The position numbers and the translations under genes are program-made. Below the pieces are notes generated by a model. It did no database searches. It was not told the DNA's origin and saw only the letters and a program-made list of their open reading frames with translations. Positions 45,764 to 54,767 of a stretch of DNA of 64,000 nucleotides are shown piece by piece; within the stretch, counting starts at the first letter, position 1, and every line of letters starts with the position of its first letter. The DNA comes from Pedobacter rhizosphaerae (GTDB taxonomy: Bacteria; Bacteroidota; Bacteroidia; Sphingobacteriales; Sphingobacteriaceae): positions 62,001-126,000 of the forward strand of contig NZ_FOGG01000004.1 in NCBI RefSeq assembly GCF_900111155.1, read 5' to 3'.

Positions 45764-46363
45764 TTAATTTATTTTTAAAAAGTAGCCTGCAATCGGTAAA
45801 ATGAATACAATACCGTGCTGATCGAGGTGGGTTCTGATTGTCTTTAGCGCAATAACCAGCGCATTTTTCACCGTATTAGGAGAAACATCCAATAATTCGG
45901 CAATTTCAGGGATCGTTTTCCCTTCCTGTCTGCTCAATTGATAGATTTTTTTTCTTTGGGAAGGTAATTGTTCAACAGCTTTATTTACAATTCGGGTAAT
46001 TTCATTTAAATGAATAGATTCTGAAGTAACATCACTGCTATTAGGCTGCTTTTCTCTAAACTTATCAATAACCCGATCTTCCTTTAGTTTCTTTCGCAGA
46101 TAAGTTAAACATTCGTTAGAAACATACTTATATAAATAAGCCTTAACATTATCTACTTCCCCTAGTTTATCTCGATTGAGCCAGATCCTTAAAAAAGCTT
46201 CTTGTATGATCTCTTCTGCAGCCTCATCTGATTTAGAGAACTTTAGGGCAAAAGATTGCAGGTTAGGCAAATAGTTGAAGAATAAAACAGAAAATGCATG
46301 CTCGTCCCCTATCACAATCTTTTCTATCAACTGACGCTCTTGTTCGTTTCCGTTTATAGCCAT
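45764..46363 (-). CDS. ECF-type RNA polymerase sigma-70 factor
   Basis: This 199-residue sigma factor of the Bacteroidota ECF group works with FecR. Region 2 (about 25-95) contains DEAAEEIIQEAFLRIWLNRD; region 4 (about 130-180) contains LPSQRKKIYQLSRQEGKTIP and the helix-turn-helix VSPNTVKNALVIALKTIR. A short hydrophobic C-terminal tail (IVFILPIAGYFLKIN) is present, as is common in these Bacteroidota sigmas. It most likely drives the SusC locus downstream. Confidence 0.95.
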   Translation of the reverse strand: MAINGNEQERQLIEKIVIGDEHAFSVLFFNYLPNLQSFALKFSKSDEAAEEIIQEAFLRIWLNRDKLGEVDNVKAYLYKYVSNECLTYLRKKLKEDRVIDKFREKQPNSSDVTSESIHLNEITRIVNKAVEQLPSQRKKIYQLSRQEGKTIPEIAELLDVSPNTVKNALVIALKTIRTHLDQHGIVFILPIAGYFLKIN

Positions 46364-46509
46364 AAACTACCCCATTTTTTTACACATAGGTTAAAGTACA
46401 CAATAATGAATTGAGATACCTAAAAGTGCAAAAAAAAATAGGATTTAACTAAAGAAGATTAAAATACCTTTCAATTGATGAATACAATAAGACAAAGAAT
46501 CTTGAAGTA

Positions 46510-47055
46510 CTAGTATTGATAATACGGCGAAATCATTAAATAAACCACTACACCTGTAATGGCAACATAAAGCCATAAAGGAAAGGTAATTTTCGCAATT
46601 TTACGGTGTTTATCAAATTTCTGAGCCAAGGCACGCACGTAAGTGATTAATACCAGAGGGATAATGGCGATGGAGAGTAAAATATGAGTAATTAAAATAA
46701 AGAAATAAATGTATTTGATAGCACCTTCTCCTCCGAATTTAGTTGAATCTGAGGTCATGTGGTAGGCAACATACATGGCTAAGAAAGCTACCGATAATCC
46801 AATGGCAAACTTCATCAGGTTCTCATGTAGTTTCTGCTTACCATTTTTAATGGCCCAAACGGCAACGATTAAAACAAGGGCAGTTAAACCATTAATGGTA
46901 GCATAGATTGGAGGAAGGAAAGATAAGGGTTTAACATCATAGCCTAATTTTCTTAAATTAACGCCAAATAAGATCGCTACAACCACCGGAATGGCTATAG
47001 ACAATACTACAATCCACTTATTATATTTCTTTTCTACAGAACTATTTTCCATCAT
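46510..47055 (-). CDS. DUF420 family membrane protein
   Basis: This 181-residue protein has five or so hydrophobic segments (about 13-30, 45-65, 78-97, 110-138, 155-175) and the DUF420 layout with conserved His residues near KQKLHENLMK, MYVAYHMTS and ILITHILLSI. DUF420 proteins are found beside cytochrome oxidase genes in Bacteroidota and Bacilli (CtaM-like role in oxidase assembly; the role here is inferred). It is the last gene of the respiratory train, 36 bp after the SCO-like gene. Confidence 0.88.
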   Translation of the reverse strand: MMENSSVEKKYNKWIVVLSIAIPVVVAILFGVNLRKLGYDVKPLSFLPPIYATINGLTALVLIVAVWAIKNGKQKLHENLMKFAIGLSVAFLAMYVAYHMTSDSTKFGGEGAIKYIYFFILITHILLSIAIIPLVLITYVRALAQKFDKHRKIAKITFPLWLYVAITGVVVYLMISPYYQY

Positions 47056-47091
47056 ATTTAATTTTAATAAGAATGTCAGTTAAGATGGCTT

Positions 47092-47787
47092 TTATCGCCC
47101 ATCCTTAACATTTCTAAGATACTCTGCTATAAGTACCTTAATCTCGTCTTCCAACCGGGCCGTAGCTTCAGGGTTATCCGCTTCATAGATGCCTCGAATG
47201 CGATGTAAATTATCTACCAGCACAATTTTATTGCTAAAAATAAAATTAGCCTTGTCATTGCGCTCATCGGCTATAACATCTAATAATAAGCCATCCCTGA
47301 TTAATGGATATACCACTGATGTATCTCCTGCCAGAATATCCCACTTGCCCTGCCTGGCTTTTAAATTGGCTGCAAAGCCTTCCACCTTATTTTGATCTCC
47401 CGGATCAACAGATAGGCTTAAAAACTTAACCAGAGGCTTTTGTTCGTAACCATCGGAAAGCTGTTTAATGTATTGGCTGGTTTGCTGATTGTTTGCACCG
47501 GTGTAGAACAGGTTAATCACAACTAATTTGTCTTTCAATACATCCCAACTTACCGTATCGTGATGCTGATTAACCAACTTAAAGTCTGGAACCTGATGGT
47601 AAATGGTGTCAGGAATTTTCTTTCCTTTTACCGTATGAAAGGTAGTCGCTACAATCTTCTCTCCGAAGATGGGAAGGCTTTTATATCTGTTCTTCGCGAA
47701 CTGAGGCAATAAGTAAAAAAATAAAAATCCCGGTATAGCTAATATGCTTACCAGGATTAATACCTTTTTAATAGGGTTACGTTTCAT
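47092..47787 (-). CDS. SCO1/SenC-like protein lacking the copper-binding residues
   Basis: This 231-residue protein has an N-terminal membrane anchor (about 9-28) and a thioredoxin-like fold. The stretch VVINLFYTGANNQQTSQYIKQL matches the SCO region that normally reads FTSCPxxCP; here the two copper cysteines are A98 and Q102, and the protein contains no cysteine at all. The His expected before the LVD strand is also missing (IFSNKIVLVD). Typical SCO proteins insert copper into the CuA site of subunit II. This one cannot do so in the usual way, yet it keeps its place in the oxidase gene train (1 bp overlap with subunit IV). It may have a structural or partner role. Confidence 0.8.
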   Translation of the reverse strand: MKRNPIKKVLILVSILAIPGFLFFYLLPQFAKNRYKSLPIFGEKIVATTFHTVKGKKIPDTIYHQVPDFKLVNQHHDTVSWDVLKDKLVVINLFYTGANNQQTSQYIKQLSDGYEQKPLVKFLSLSVDPGDQNKVEGFAANLKARQGKWDILAGDTSVVYPLIRDGLLLDVIADERNDKANFIFSNKIVLVDNLHRIRGIYEADNPEATARLEDEIKVLIAEYLRNVKDGR

Positions 47788-48143
47788 TAAGAATTATGAA
47801 GCATATGAATGTTTAAGAAACTTCCTTCAATTAACATTAACACAATAAAGTAGATAATGAAAATAAATGAAACTGTAAGGCATAACTGCAATCCAAGTTT
47901 CTCAAATTTCAAGTGCATAAAATAAGCAACGATATAAAACGCCTTTAATAAAGTTAATGCGATGTAGATATAGTTACCCACTTTTTGAGTCATCATTCCA
48001 TGAGGAATAACATATAGGGCAATAATAAATTCAATAACGGTAATAAGCAATAAGATACCGAATACCTGCCAGATTTTACCTTTGGTTAAACCTGCATGGT
48101 CTCCGTGCTCGTGGCCTTCTGCTGCTGAATGATGTTCTGACAT
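47787..48143 (-). CDS. Cytochrome c oxidase subunit IV family protein
   Basis: This 118-residue protein has a His-rich N-terminus (SEHHSAAEGHEHGDHAG), three membrane helices (about 28-48, 58-80, 90-112) and the motif YFMHLKFEKLGLQL typical of bacterial oxidase subunit IV. It is a small accessory subunit of the heme-copper oxidase. It lies 27 bp after the subunit III gene. The His stretch may be a weak metal site, but this is not established. Confidence 0.9.
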   Translation of the reverse strand: MSEHHSAAEGHEHGDHAGLTKGKIWQVFGILLLITVIEFIIALYVIPHGMMTQKVGNYIYIALTLLKAFYIVAYFMHLKFEKLGLQLCLTVSFIFIIYFIVLMLIEGSFLNIHMLHNS

Positions 48144-48170
48144 AATAATATTTTTATAAATGATAATAAG

Positions 48171-48884
48171 TTAAACCAAATAGAAGAATGTAAATACAAA
48201 CACCCATACTAAATCTACGAAGTGCCAGTATAAACCAACTTTTTCAACCATTAAATAATGGCCTCTTTTCTCGAATGTTCCATTAATCGTCATCACCAAA
48301 ATGATAATGTTAATAATAACCCCACTAAATACGTGGAAACCGTGGAAACCAGTAATGGTAAAGAATAAGTTAGCAAACTGTTGTGCAGCTACTAGTGAAA
48401 CATCTTCTGGCTTCAGGAAGAAGTGTTTTAACTCTTCAGCAGAAGGGATATGTCCCCACCAGAAACCATCGTGGTGTAAGTGAGTCCACTCAATTGCCTG
48501 ACAGCCCAGGAACATAAATCCACCAATGATTGTTGCAATCATCCAACCGATTACTTCTTTTTTAGAACGTCTGTGACCAGCCTCTACAGCCAATACCATC
48601 GTTACAGAGCTCATAATCAAAATAAAAGTCATGATACCAACAAACACCAAAGGCGCACCATGTTCGGCAATACCTGGAATTGATTGGAAAACTTTATCTG
48701 GAGCTGGCCATGTTAATTTAGAAAAACGCTGAGCGCCGTAGTAGATCAATAGAGATGAAAAGGTAAAAGCATCTGATAAAAGGAAAAACCACATCATTAT
48801 TTTACCATATTCTACCGACCACGGTGAACGACCACCATTCCATGGTCCGGTTTTAACTTGATCTAATTGTGATACTGCATTCAT
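48171..48884 (-). CDS. Cytochrome c oxidase subunit III
   Basis: This 237-residue integral membrane subunit has five to six helices. It contains FFLLSDAFTFSSLLIYY at the first helix, QAIEWTHLHHDG, ITGFHGFHVFSGVIINIIIL and GLYWHFVDLVWVFVFTFFYL, which are the conserved subunit III features including the Glu and His residues. It would support proton uptake and stability of subunit I. A second, shorter subunit III relative is the next gene upstream. Confidence 0.93.
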   Translation of the reverse strand: MNAVSQLDQVKTGPWNGGRSPWSVEYGKIMMWFFLLSDAFTFSSLLIYYGAQRFSKLTWPAPDKVFQSIPGIAEHGAPLVFVGIMTFILIMSSVTMVLAVEAGHRRSKKEVIGWMIATIIGGFMFLGCQAIEWTHLHHDGFWWGHIPSAEELKHFFLKPEDVSLVAAQQFANLFFTITGFHGFHVFSGVIINIIILVMTINGTFEKRGHYLMVEKVGLYWHFVDLVWVFVFTFFYLV

Positions 48885-48915
48885 TTGGAAATAGTATAAT
48901 AGTTTGTTAACAAAT

Positions 48916-49494
48916 TTAACGGTTCAAAAGTAAAAAAACATAAAGATATATCCATAATATATCTATAAAATGCCAAAAAATAGAGGCAATCTCCATTCGA
49001 TATTGATTTTTGGCTGCTGGTATATTTTTATAGCTACCAGCTAAAGCATTGATAATAAAGCCTACACCTCCTATAATGTGTAACAAGTGTACCCATGTCA
49101 CTACATAAATAAATGAGATCGCAGCATTATTTCCTACTAAAGTAGCACCTGTTCCAACCATACTTGTCCAGGCATTAAACTGTAAAATACCAAAAGCTAC
49201 AGCCAAAATCATGGTAACCCAAAGCATATTGCGTTGCAAACCAAAGTTTAGCTTTCTCAATGCCTTAGCAGCTAAGATCAAGGTAAAGCTGCTAATTAAA
49301 ATAATGATGCTACTGTAAATAAAAGCGTCTGGCAGCACTAAACCATGACCTTTTCCTTTTGAGGCTGCGAAAACCAGGTAATAACTGGTAAAGCCTCCAA
49401 ACATGATTGTAGAGGTTACTACAAACAACCAAACAATAAATTTTTTGGGTTTTGGATCAAATGTATCTTGTATATTTCCCATTGCTAACTCCAT
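48916..49494 (-). CDS. Second, shorter subunit III family protein of the oxidase
   Basis: This 192-residue membrane protein has five helices and the late subunit III motifs VTWVHLLHIIGGVGFIINAL and IASIFWHFIDILWIYLYVFLLL. It lacks the two N-terminal helices of the longest family members. The pairing of two subunit III relatives is common in Bacteroidota oxidase clusters. It begins 3 bp after the heme O synthase gene. Confidence 0.9.
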   Translation of the reverse strand: MELAMGNIQDTFDPKPKKFIVWLFVVTSTIMFGGFTSYYLVFAASKGKGHGLVLPDAFIYSSIIILISSFTLILAAKALRKLNFGLQRNMLWVTMILAVAFGILQFNAWTSMVGTGATLVGNNAAISFIYVVTWVHLLHIIGGVGFIINALAGSYKNIPAAKNQYRMEIASIFWHFIDILWIYLYVFLLLNR

Positions 49495-49497
49495 AAA

Positions 49498-50406
49498 TTA
49501 TTTTGCTATAAAATCAAATAATAAAACCAACTGCACTGCAGGTATATAAAAAAAAGAACAGAACATTACCTTCTTGGCATCAACAAGCTCTCTGTTGATT
49601 AACAACTTCAAAGCCAGCCAGGAGAATATTAATCCGGCTATCAGAGATAATCCCGCTACAAAATAACCTCCAAAACCATATATTGTTGGCAACAGACTTA
49701 CAGGAATTAAAATCAGGGTACTTACGAAAGTGAATACCGCAGATATTTTATCCCGTTTCTTAGACGGAAGTAATCTAAATCCTGCTTTCTTGTAATCGTC
49801 ATCTAAAACCCAGGCAATAGCCCAGAAATGAGGAAACTGCCAAACAAACTGGATTAAAAACAAGATACCAGCAATGTAGTAATCAATCTCGTGAAAATAT
49901 TCTGCCTGCAAATCTCCAAAAGCGGCTAAATATCCAATAAGTGGTGGCAAAGCACCAGGTATTGCACCAACAAATACCGCAATGGGCGATTTACGTTTTA
50001 ATGGGGTATAGGCAAATGCATATAAAAGAATAGAAAAAACTGATAATAAGCCCGTTTCTAAGTTCAGCTTACCTAAAAGCCAGGTACCTAAAAAGCTCAT
50101 AAACACACCTAAAATAAGACCTTGTCCGGTAGTCATTCTTCCAGCAGGCATAGGTCTATCCTTGGTTCGGGACATCAATTTATCTAAATCCTTTTCTATA
50201 ATTTCATTGAAGCAATTAGCTGCCGCAGTAACTAAGAAGCCACCTAAGATCAGAATCACCCAGTTCCCCCACTCAATGCTAGGAATATGTCCTCTTCCTA
50301 CTTGTATTTTCTGACCTATCAAAAATGAGATCGACGCAGAAAATACAACCGTAAAGGTCAATCTGAATTTGATAAGCTTAGAAAAATCTGAAAAAACCTG
50401 TTTCAA
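49498..50406 (-). CDS. cyoE: Protoheme IX farnesyltransferase (heme O synthase)
   Basis: This 302-residue UbiA-type prenyltransferase transfers a farnesyl group to heme B to give heme O, the first step to heme A. The two Asp-rich motifs are present: NCFNEIIEKDLDKLMSRTKD with the catalytic Asp residues (about residues 64-83), and ILDDDYKKAGFRLLP-type VLDDDYKK near residue 200. About eight to nine membrane helices are visible. The next gene upstream encodes heme A synthase, which uses the product. Also named ctaB. Confidence 0.95.
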   Translation of the reverse strand: MKQVFSDFSKLIKFRLTFTVVFSASISFLIGQKIQVGRGHIPSIEWGNWVILILGGFLVTAAANCFNEIIEKDLDKLMSRTKDRPMPAGRMTTGQGLILGVFMSFLGTWLLGKLNLETGLLSVFSILLYAFAYTPLKRKSPIAVFVGAIPGALPPLIGYLAAFGDLQAEYFHEIDYYIAGILFLIQFVWQFPHFWAIAWVLDDDYKKAGFRLLPSKKRDKISAVFTFVSTLILIPVSLLPTIYGFGGYFVAGLSLIAGLIFSWLALKLLINRELVDAKKVMFCSFFYIPAVQLVLLFDFIAK

Positions 50407-50419
50407 TTCTCTTATATAT

Positions 50420-51478
50420 TTATTGTTTATAGGTACTTGTTCGGTAAACCAACAGGTACAAATAAAATTGTAAACTAAACAATAGCGTCGAAAACAGAAT
50501 ATGTACTGCCTGCGCTACCGGAGGAAAAGCAATGTAAGCCAAAGCAAATCCACTTATTAATTGAATGAGAAGCGTTCCTAATATGAACCTTACAGTTAGT
50601 AATGGAGCTGCCTTTCCGCTAAACCTGTCAATTACCATTTTATAAACAATTGCATTCGCTATAACAACGATAATGGCAATGTCTCTATGGTAAGAAAAAA
50701 TTGATCCCAGTTGTGAAATCCAGGTAGACTTAGCGCCATAGCCCAATGATTTGGCTACTACATCTACCCCTTCCCTAACTTCAGTTCCTATTACAATCTG
50801 TACCAGACTCAGCAATAATGTACCAAATAAAAACCCTTTCAACCACAATATGCGATACATAATCACAGAAGGTGTTTTATGTAATTGCTTAGCATAGTTA
50901 TAAGTATAAATGGATATGGCCAAAATAACTAAGGCTAGCAACATGTGCACCGTAACTACCCATTGTGCTAAATTGGTAGATACCACAATAGAACCTAACC
51001 AGGCCTGGTATCCAACCACAAAAATATTTAAAATACTGAGCACAATAATACGCTTTGCCGTTTTCTTGTAGGCAAAAGAATAGATGGCTGTTAGCACTAA
51101 AAATAGCCCTGCTAATACACCAGCTAAGCGATTGAGGTATTCAGTCCAGGTTTTGGCAGGATTAAACTCCTCAGGTACTGTAATACTCTTATCATGCCTG
51201 ATACTATCTGCTAAGGCTACTTTGCCCATGCTCTCCAGATACTTGGCAAACTTCTCGTTCTTTTTTAATCTGCCAGCTACATACTTCTCTTTATAGTTAG
51301 CTGGTAACTGTGATACATCGGTTGGCGGAATGTAACGATCGAAGCACTTAGGCCAATCAGGACAACCCATGCCCGAGCCTGTACTTCTTACAATGCCACC
51401 GGCCAGTATAACCAACAATGTAACAATGATGGTTATAAAATTAATCTTGATGAAACGTGTTTCTGATCTGCTGACCAT
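50420..51478 (-). CDS. ctaA: Heme A synthase (COX15/CtaA)
   Basis: This 352-residue enzyme has eight membrane helices and oxidises the C8 methyl of heme O to give heme A. The family signature VRSTGSGMGCPDWPKCFDRY (about 30-49) includes the loop Cys pair. Conserved heme-ligand His are seen in TEYLNRLAGVL-type segment (W..YLNRLAG), VTVHMLLALVI, SYHRDIAI and QAVHILFSTL. It is 13 bp upstream of the heme O synthase gene. Confidence 0.93.
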   Translation of the reverse strand: MVSRSETRFIKINFITIIVTLLVILAGGIVRSTGSGMGCPDWPKCFDRYIPPTDVSQLPANYKEKYVAGRLKKNEKFAKYLESMGKVALADSIRHDKSITVPEEFNPAKTWTEYLNRLAGVLAGLFLVLTAIYSFAYKKTAKRIIVLSILNIFVVGYQAWLGSIVVSTNLAQWVVTVHMLLALVILAISIYTYNYAKQLHKTPSVIMYRILWLKGFLFGTLLLSLVQIVIGTEVREGVDVVAKSLGYGAKSTWISQLGSIFSYHRDIAIIVVIANAIVYKMVIDRFSGKAAPLLTVRFILGTLLIQLISGFALAYIAFPPVAQAVHILFSTLLFSLQFYLYLLVYRTSTYKQ

Positions 51479-51559
51479 ATATCTTTTAAGAAGAAAAGGG
51501 TATCGGATAAGCAGAAACTTAATCAGATACCCCTTTGCAATTATTTTAAAGCTTTATAA

Positions 51560-53440
51560 CTAGCCTTTGTTTTCTTGTACTGGATTGGCTAATTCCCACT
51601 CTTGCTGTATCTTTTCAGCTTCAGCATTTCCTTCAAAATCATGAGGTAAATTAGAACTCATTGTTTGTGAGAAAGGAACTGTTTGCGGAATAAAATCAAC
51701 ATCATGACCAGGTTTACTGTAATCATAAGGCCATCTGTGAACTGTAGGGATTTCTCCTGGCCAGTTACCGTGGATATGCTCAACTGGTGCAGTCCATTCT
51801 AAAGTATTTGACTCCCAAGGATTTTGAGGTGCTTTTTTACCTTTATAAATCGAATAGAAGAAGTTGAATAAGAAAGCTACTTGAGCCAATGCAGCCATAA
51901 TAGCAGCCCAGGTAACGAAAACGTTCACTGTTAACCATTTTTTCATGAATTCGAATTCAGTGAAAGCATAGTAACGACGAGGTACGCCATCTAAACCTAA
52001 GAAGTGTAATGGGAAGAATACTAAGTAAGCTGCGATGAAAGTTAACCAGAAGTGAAGGTAACCTAATTTCGCATTCATCATTCTTCCGAACATTTTTGGA
52101 TACCAGTGATAAACACCTGCAAGCATACCAAAGATCGCTGCTGATCCCATTACCAGGTGGAAGTGGGCAACAACAAAGTAAGTATCGTGCAAGTTAATAT
52201 CTAAAGATGCATTTCCTAAGAAGATACCAGTTAAACCACCAGAGATAAAGAAAGATACTAAACCAATAGCGAATAACATTGCAGGTGTAAAACGGATGTT
52301 ACCTCTCCAAAGCGTAGCCAGGTAATTAAACGTTTTTACCGCCGAAGGAACCGCAATAATCAAAGTAGTGATCATAAATACACCACCTAATAATGGGTTC
52401 ATACCCGTTACAAACATGTGGTGACCCCATACGATGAATGAAAGAACGGTGATACCGATTAAAGAGTAAACCATCGCATGGTAACCAAAGATTGGTTTAC
52501 GGGAGTTTACAGAGATTACTTCTGATGAAATACCCAAAGCAGGCATAATTACGATATATACCTCAGGGTGACCCAAGAACCAGAATAAGTGTTGCCATAA
52601 AATTGGAGAACCACCCTCGTTAGGTAAGATGTTACCACCTAAAACGATATCTGATAAATAGAAACTTGTTCCCACACTACGGTCGAAGATTAATAAAACC
52701 ACACCTGCAACTAAAACAGGGAATGATAAGATACCTAAGATCGCAGTTAAGAAGAATGCCCAGATAGTTAATGGCATTTTCCATAAGTCCATTCCTTTAG
52801 TACGCATGTTTAAAATTGTACTTACATAGTTGATACCACCCATTAAAGATGATGCTACGAAAAGTACCATACTTACTAACCACAATGTCATACCTAATCC
52901 AGAACCTGGCATTGCTTTAGGCAAGGCAGATAAAGGAGGATATACGGTCCATCCACCAGATGCAGGACCTGTTTGGATAAAGAATGAAGACATCATTACC
53001 ACGCAAGCCAGGAAGAAGAACCAGTAAGATAACATGTTCAAAAATGGCGAGGCCATATCTCTTGCTCCAATTTGCAATGGAATTAATAAGTTACTGAATG
53101 TACCACTTAAACCAGCGGTTAACACAAAGAATACCATGATGGTACCGTGAATGGTAACTAATGCTAAATAAAAATCTGGCTTGATACGACCACCTTCAGC
53201 CCATTTACCTAAGAATGTTTCCAAGAATGGAAAATCTTTGTCTGGCCATGCTAACTGGATACGGAATAAGATTGATAAGATCATTGCTATAACCGCCATA
53301 ATAATACCGGTTACCAAAAATTGCTTAGCAATCATTTTATGATCCATACTGAAGATATACTTTGAAATCAAAGTCTCCTTATGGTGCCCATGATCAGCGT
53401 GATCGTGATTGTGTTCGTCGTGTAATGCTATTGTTGACAT
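51560..53440 (-). CDS. ctaD: Cytochrome c oxidase subunit I
   Basis: This 626-residue catalytic subunit has twelve or more helices. It keeps the metal ligands: the low-spin heme His in TIHGTIMVFF, the CuB His and cross-linked Tyr in FLGHPEVYIVIMP, the His pair in WGHHMFVTGM, and the two heme ligands in YFVVAHFHLVMG. The YIVIMPALGISSEV motif also carries the K-pathway region. A His/Asp-rich start (EHNHDHADHGHHK) precedes the first helix. It reduces O2 to water and pumps protons. It is 24 bp after subunit II. Confidence 0.97.
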   Translation of the reverse strand: MSTIALHDEHNHDHADHGHHKETLISKYIFSMDHKMIAKQFLVTGIIMAVIAMILSILFRIQLAWPDKDFPFLETFLGKWAEGGRIKPDFYLALVTIHGTIMVFFVLTAGLSGTFSNLLIPLQIGARDMASPFLNMLSYWFFFLACVVMMSSFFIQTGPASGGWTVYPPLSALPKAMPGSGLGMTLWLVSMVLFVASSLMGGINYVSTILNMRTKGMDLWKMPLTIWAFFLTAILGILSFPVLVAGVVLLIFDRSVGTSFYLSDIVLGGNILPNEGGSPILWQHLFWFLGHPEVYIVIMPALGISSEVISVNSRKPIFGYHAMVYSLIGITVLSFIVWGHHMFVTGMNPLLGGVFMITTLIIAVPSAVKTFNYLATLWRGNIRFTPAMLFAIGLVSFFISGGLTGIFLGNASLDINLHDTYFVVAHFHLVMGSAAIFGMLAGVYHWYPKMFGRMMNAKLGYLHFWLTFIAAYLVFFPLHFLGLDGVPRRYYAFTEFEFMKKWLTVNVFVTWAAIMAALAQVAFLFNFFYSIYKGKKAPQNPWESNTLEWTAPVEHIHGNWPGEIPTVHRWPYDYSKPGHDVDFIPQTVPFSQTMSSNLPHDFEGNAEAEKIQQEWELANPVQENKG

Positions 53441-53464
53441 AATTCTTTTCGCTCTGCAGTAATA

Positions 53465-54697
53465 TTATTTATTTAAAGCCATTTGGTTTGTTTTCGCAGC
53501 TACAGAATCTGTTGCTGCCGAGTCTGCTACCGATTTAACTGGTGCAGGTGCCACTGGCAAATTAAATTCTTTTCTTAAATCGTCGTTTAAGTAGGTTTTT
53601 TGTTCAGCTAACCACTCTTCATATTCCTTCTCTGATACTACCCTAACGTCTTTCTGCATATTGTAGTGACCACCACCGCAGATTTTTGCACAAAAGAAAA
53701 GATACTTGAAATTAGGATCATTGGTTTTCTCCTGCATTTCTTTAGTAGTAATGGTAGGTGTAAACTCAAACACGGTTTGCATACCTGGTACAGTGTTTAA
53801 TTGTACTCTGAAATGTGGCATATAAAAACTGTGGATTACATCTTTACTGTTTAAAAGAAGTCTAACTGGTCTGTTTACCGGAATAACCATTTCATCAGCC
53901 ATCTCATCATCACGCGAGTTTAAATCTTTAAAATCAATACCTAACGCGTTTGAAGCAGTTGTTAACTTATAGTTTCTCTTACCTACAATTCCATCGGCTC
54001 CAGGGTAACGGATAGACCATTTGAACTGCTCTGAAGTTACCTCAATTTGAATGGCTTTGTTTTTAGGATCTTCTACTTTGTAGAAAATTGATCTCCAGGT
54101 TAAGAAACCCATTAATACCAATACAGTTAATACTAAAGCTGGAATAATAGTCCAGATTTTTTCGATCGTATTGTTATGTGGATAGTAGTAAGCTTTTCTT
54201 TTAGCTGAATATTTATAGATATAAGAAAATCCAAATAATAAGATGTGTGTTACTACGAATACGATAGTGGTAATGATCAATGTTAAATTGAACATTTTAT
54301 CGATACGTTCACCATGGATAGATGCTGCATCTGGCAATAACATGGCTCCGTGTACTGTATATTCCCAATAAACACCGTATAAACCAATAACCAAGAACAA
54401 GGCAAATAAACTTGCGTGTACTCTGTTCCAATTGATCCCTACTGGTTTTCCTTGTGCTTCACGGCTCAATTCATAAACTCTAATGGCTTTACCCACAATA
54501 GCGATGAATAAACATACGGCTAAGAAAACCAGTACATAGAATATTACTGATTTATAAACCTCGCCCATATCCACTTTCGGTGCCGCTGCAGCTCCAGCTG
54601 CTGCCTCTTGCGCAAACGCGCTCGTGTTTGCAAAAACAGTAAGTAGAACTGCTAAAGCTGCGGTCGTTTTATTTGTGATAAACTTTCTTAAACTCAT
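53465..54697 (-). CDS. ctaC: Cytochrome c oxidase subunit II
   Basis: This 410-residue subunit II begins with a signal peptide (to about 29, SAFAQ), followed by four hydrophobic segments rather than the common two, and the cupredoxin domain. The CuA ligands are complete: His in DVIHSFYMPHF, and CAKICGGGHYNM, in which both Cys, His and Met are kept though the usual Glu is Lys. There is no fused cytochrome c domain. It receives electrons from cytochrome c or from the Alternative Complex III cytochromes. The tail is rich in Ala/Thr/Asp. Confidence 0.95.
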   Translation of the reverse strand: MSLRKFITNKTTAALAVLLTVFANTSAFAQEAAAGAAAAPKVDMGEVYKSVIFYVLVFLAVCLFIAIVGKAIRVYELSREAQGKPVGINWNRVHASLFALFLVIGLYGVYWEYTVHGAMLLPDAASIHGERIDKMFNLTLIITTIVFVVTHILLFGFSYIYKYSAKRKAYYYPHNNTIEKIWTIIPALVLTVLVLMGFLTWRSIFYKVEDPKNKAIQIEVTSEQFKWSIRYPGADGIVGKRNYKLTTASNALGIDFKDLNSRDDEMADEMVIPVNRPVRLLLNSKDVIHSFYMPHFRVQLNTVPGMQTVFEFTPTITTKEMQEKTNDPNFKYLFFCAKICGGGHYNMQKDVRVVSEKEYEEWLAEQKTYLNDDLRKEFNLPVAPAPVKSVADSAATDSVAAKTNQMALNK

Positions 54698-54767
54698 TTT
54701 CTTAAAAGTAGTACGCTGTACTGCTAATTATATAATAATTAAATATTCGCTGTTTTAAATTCAACAA

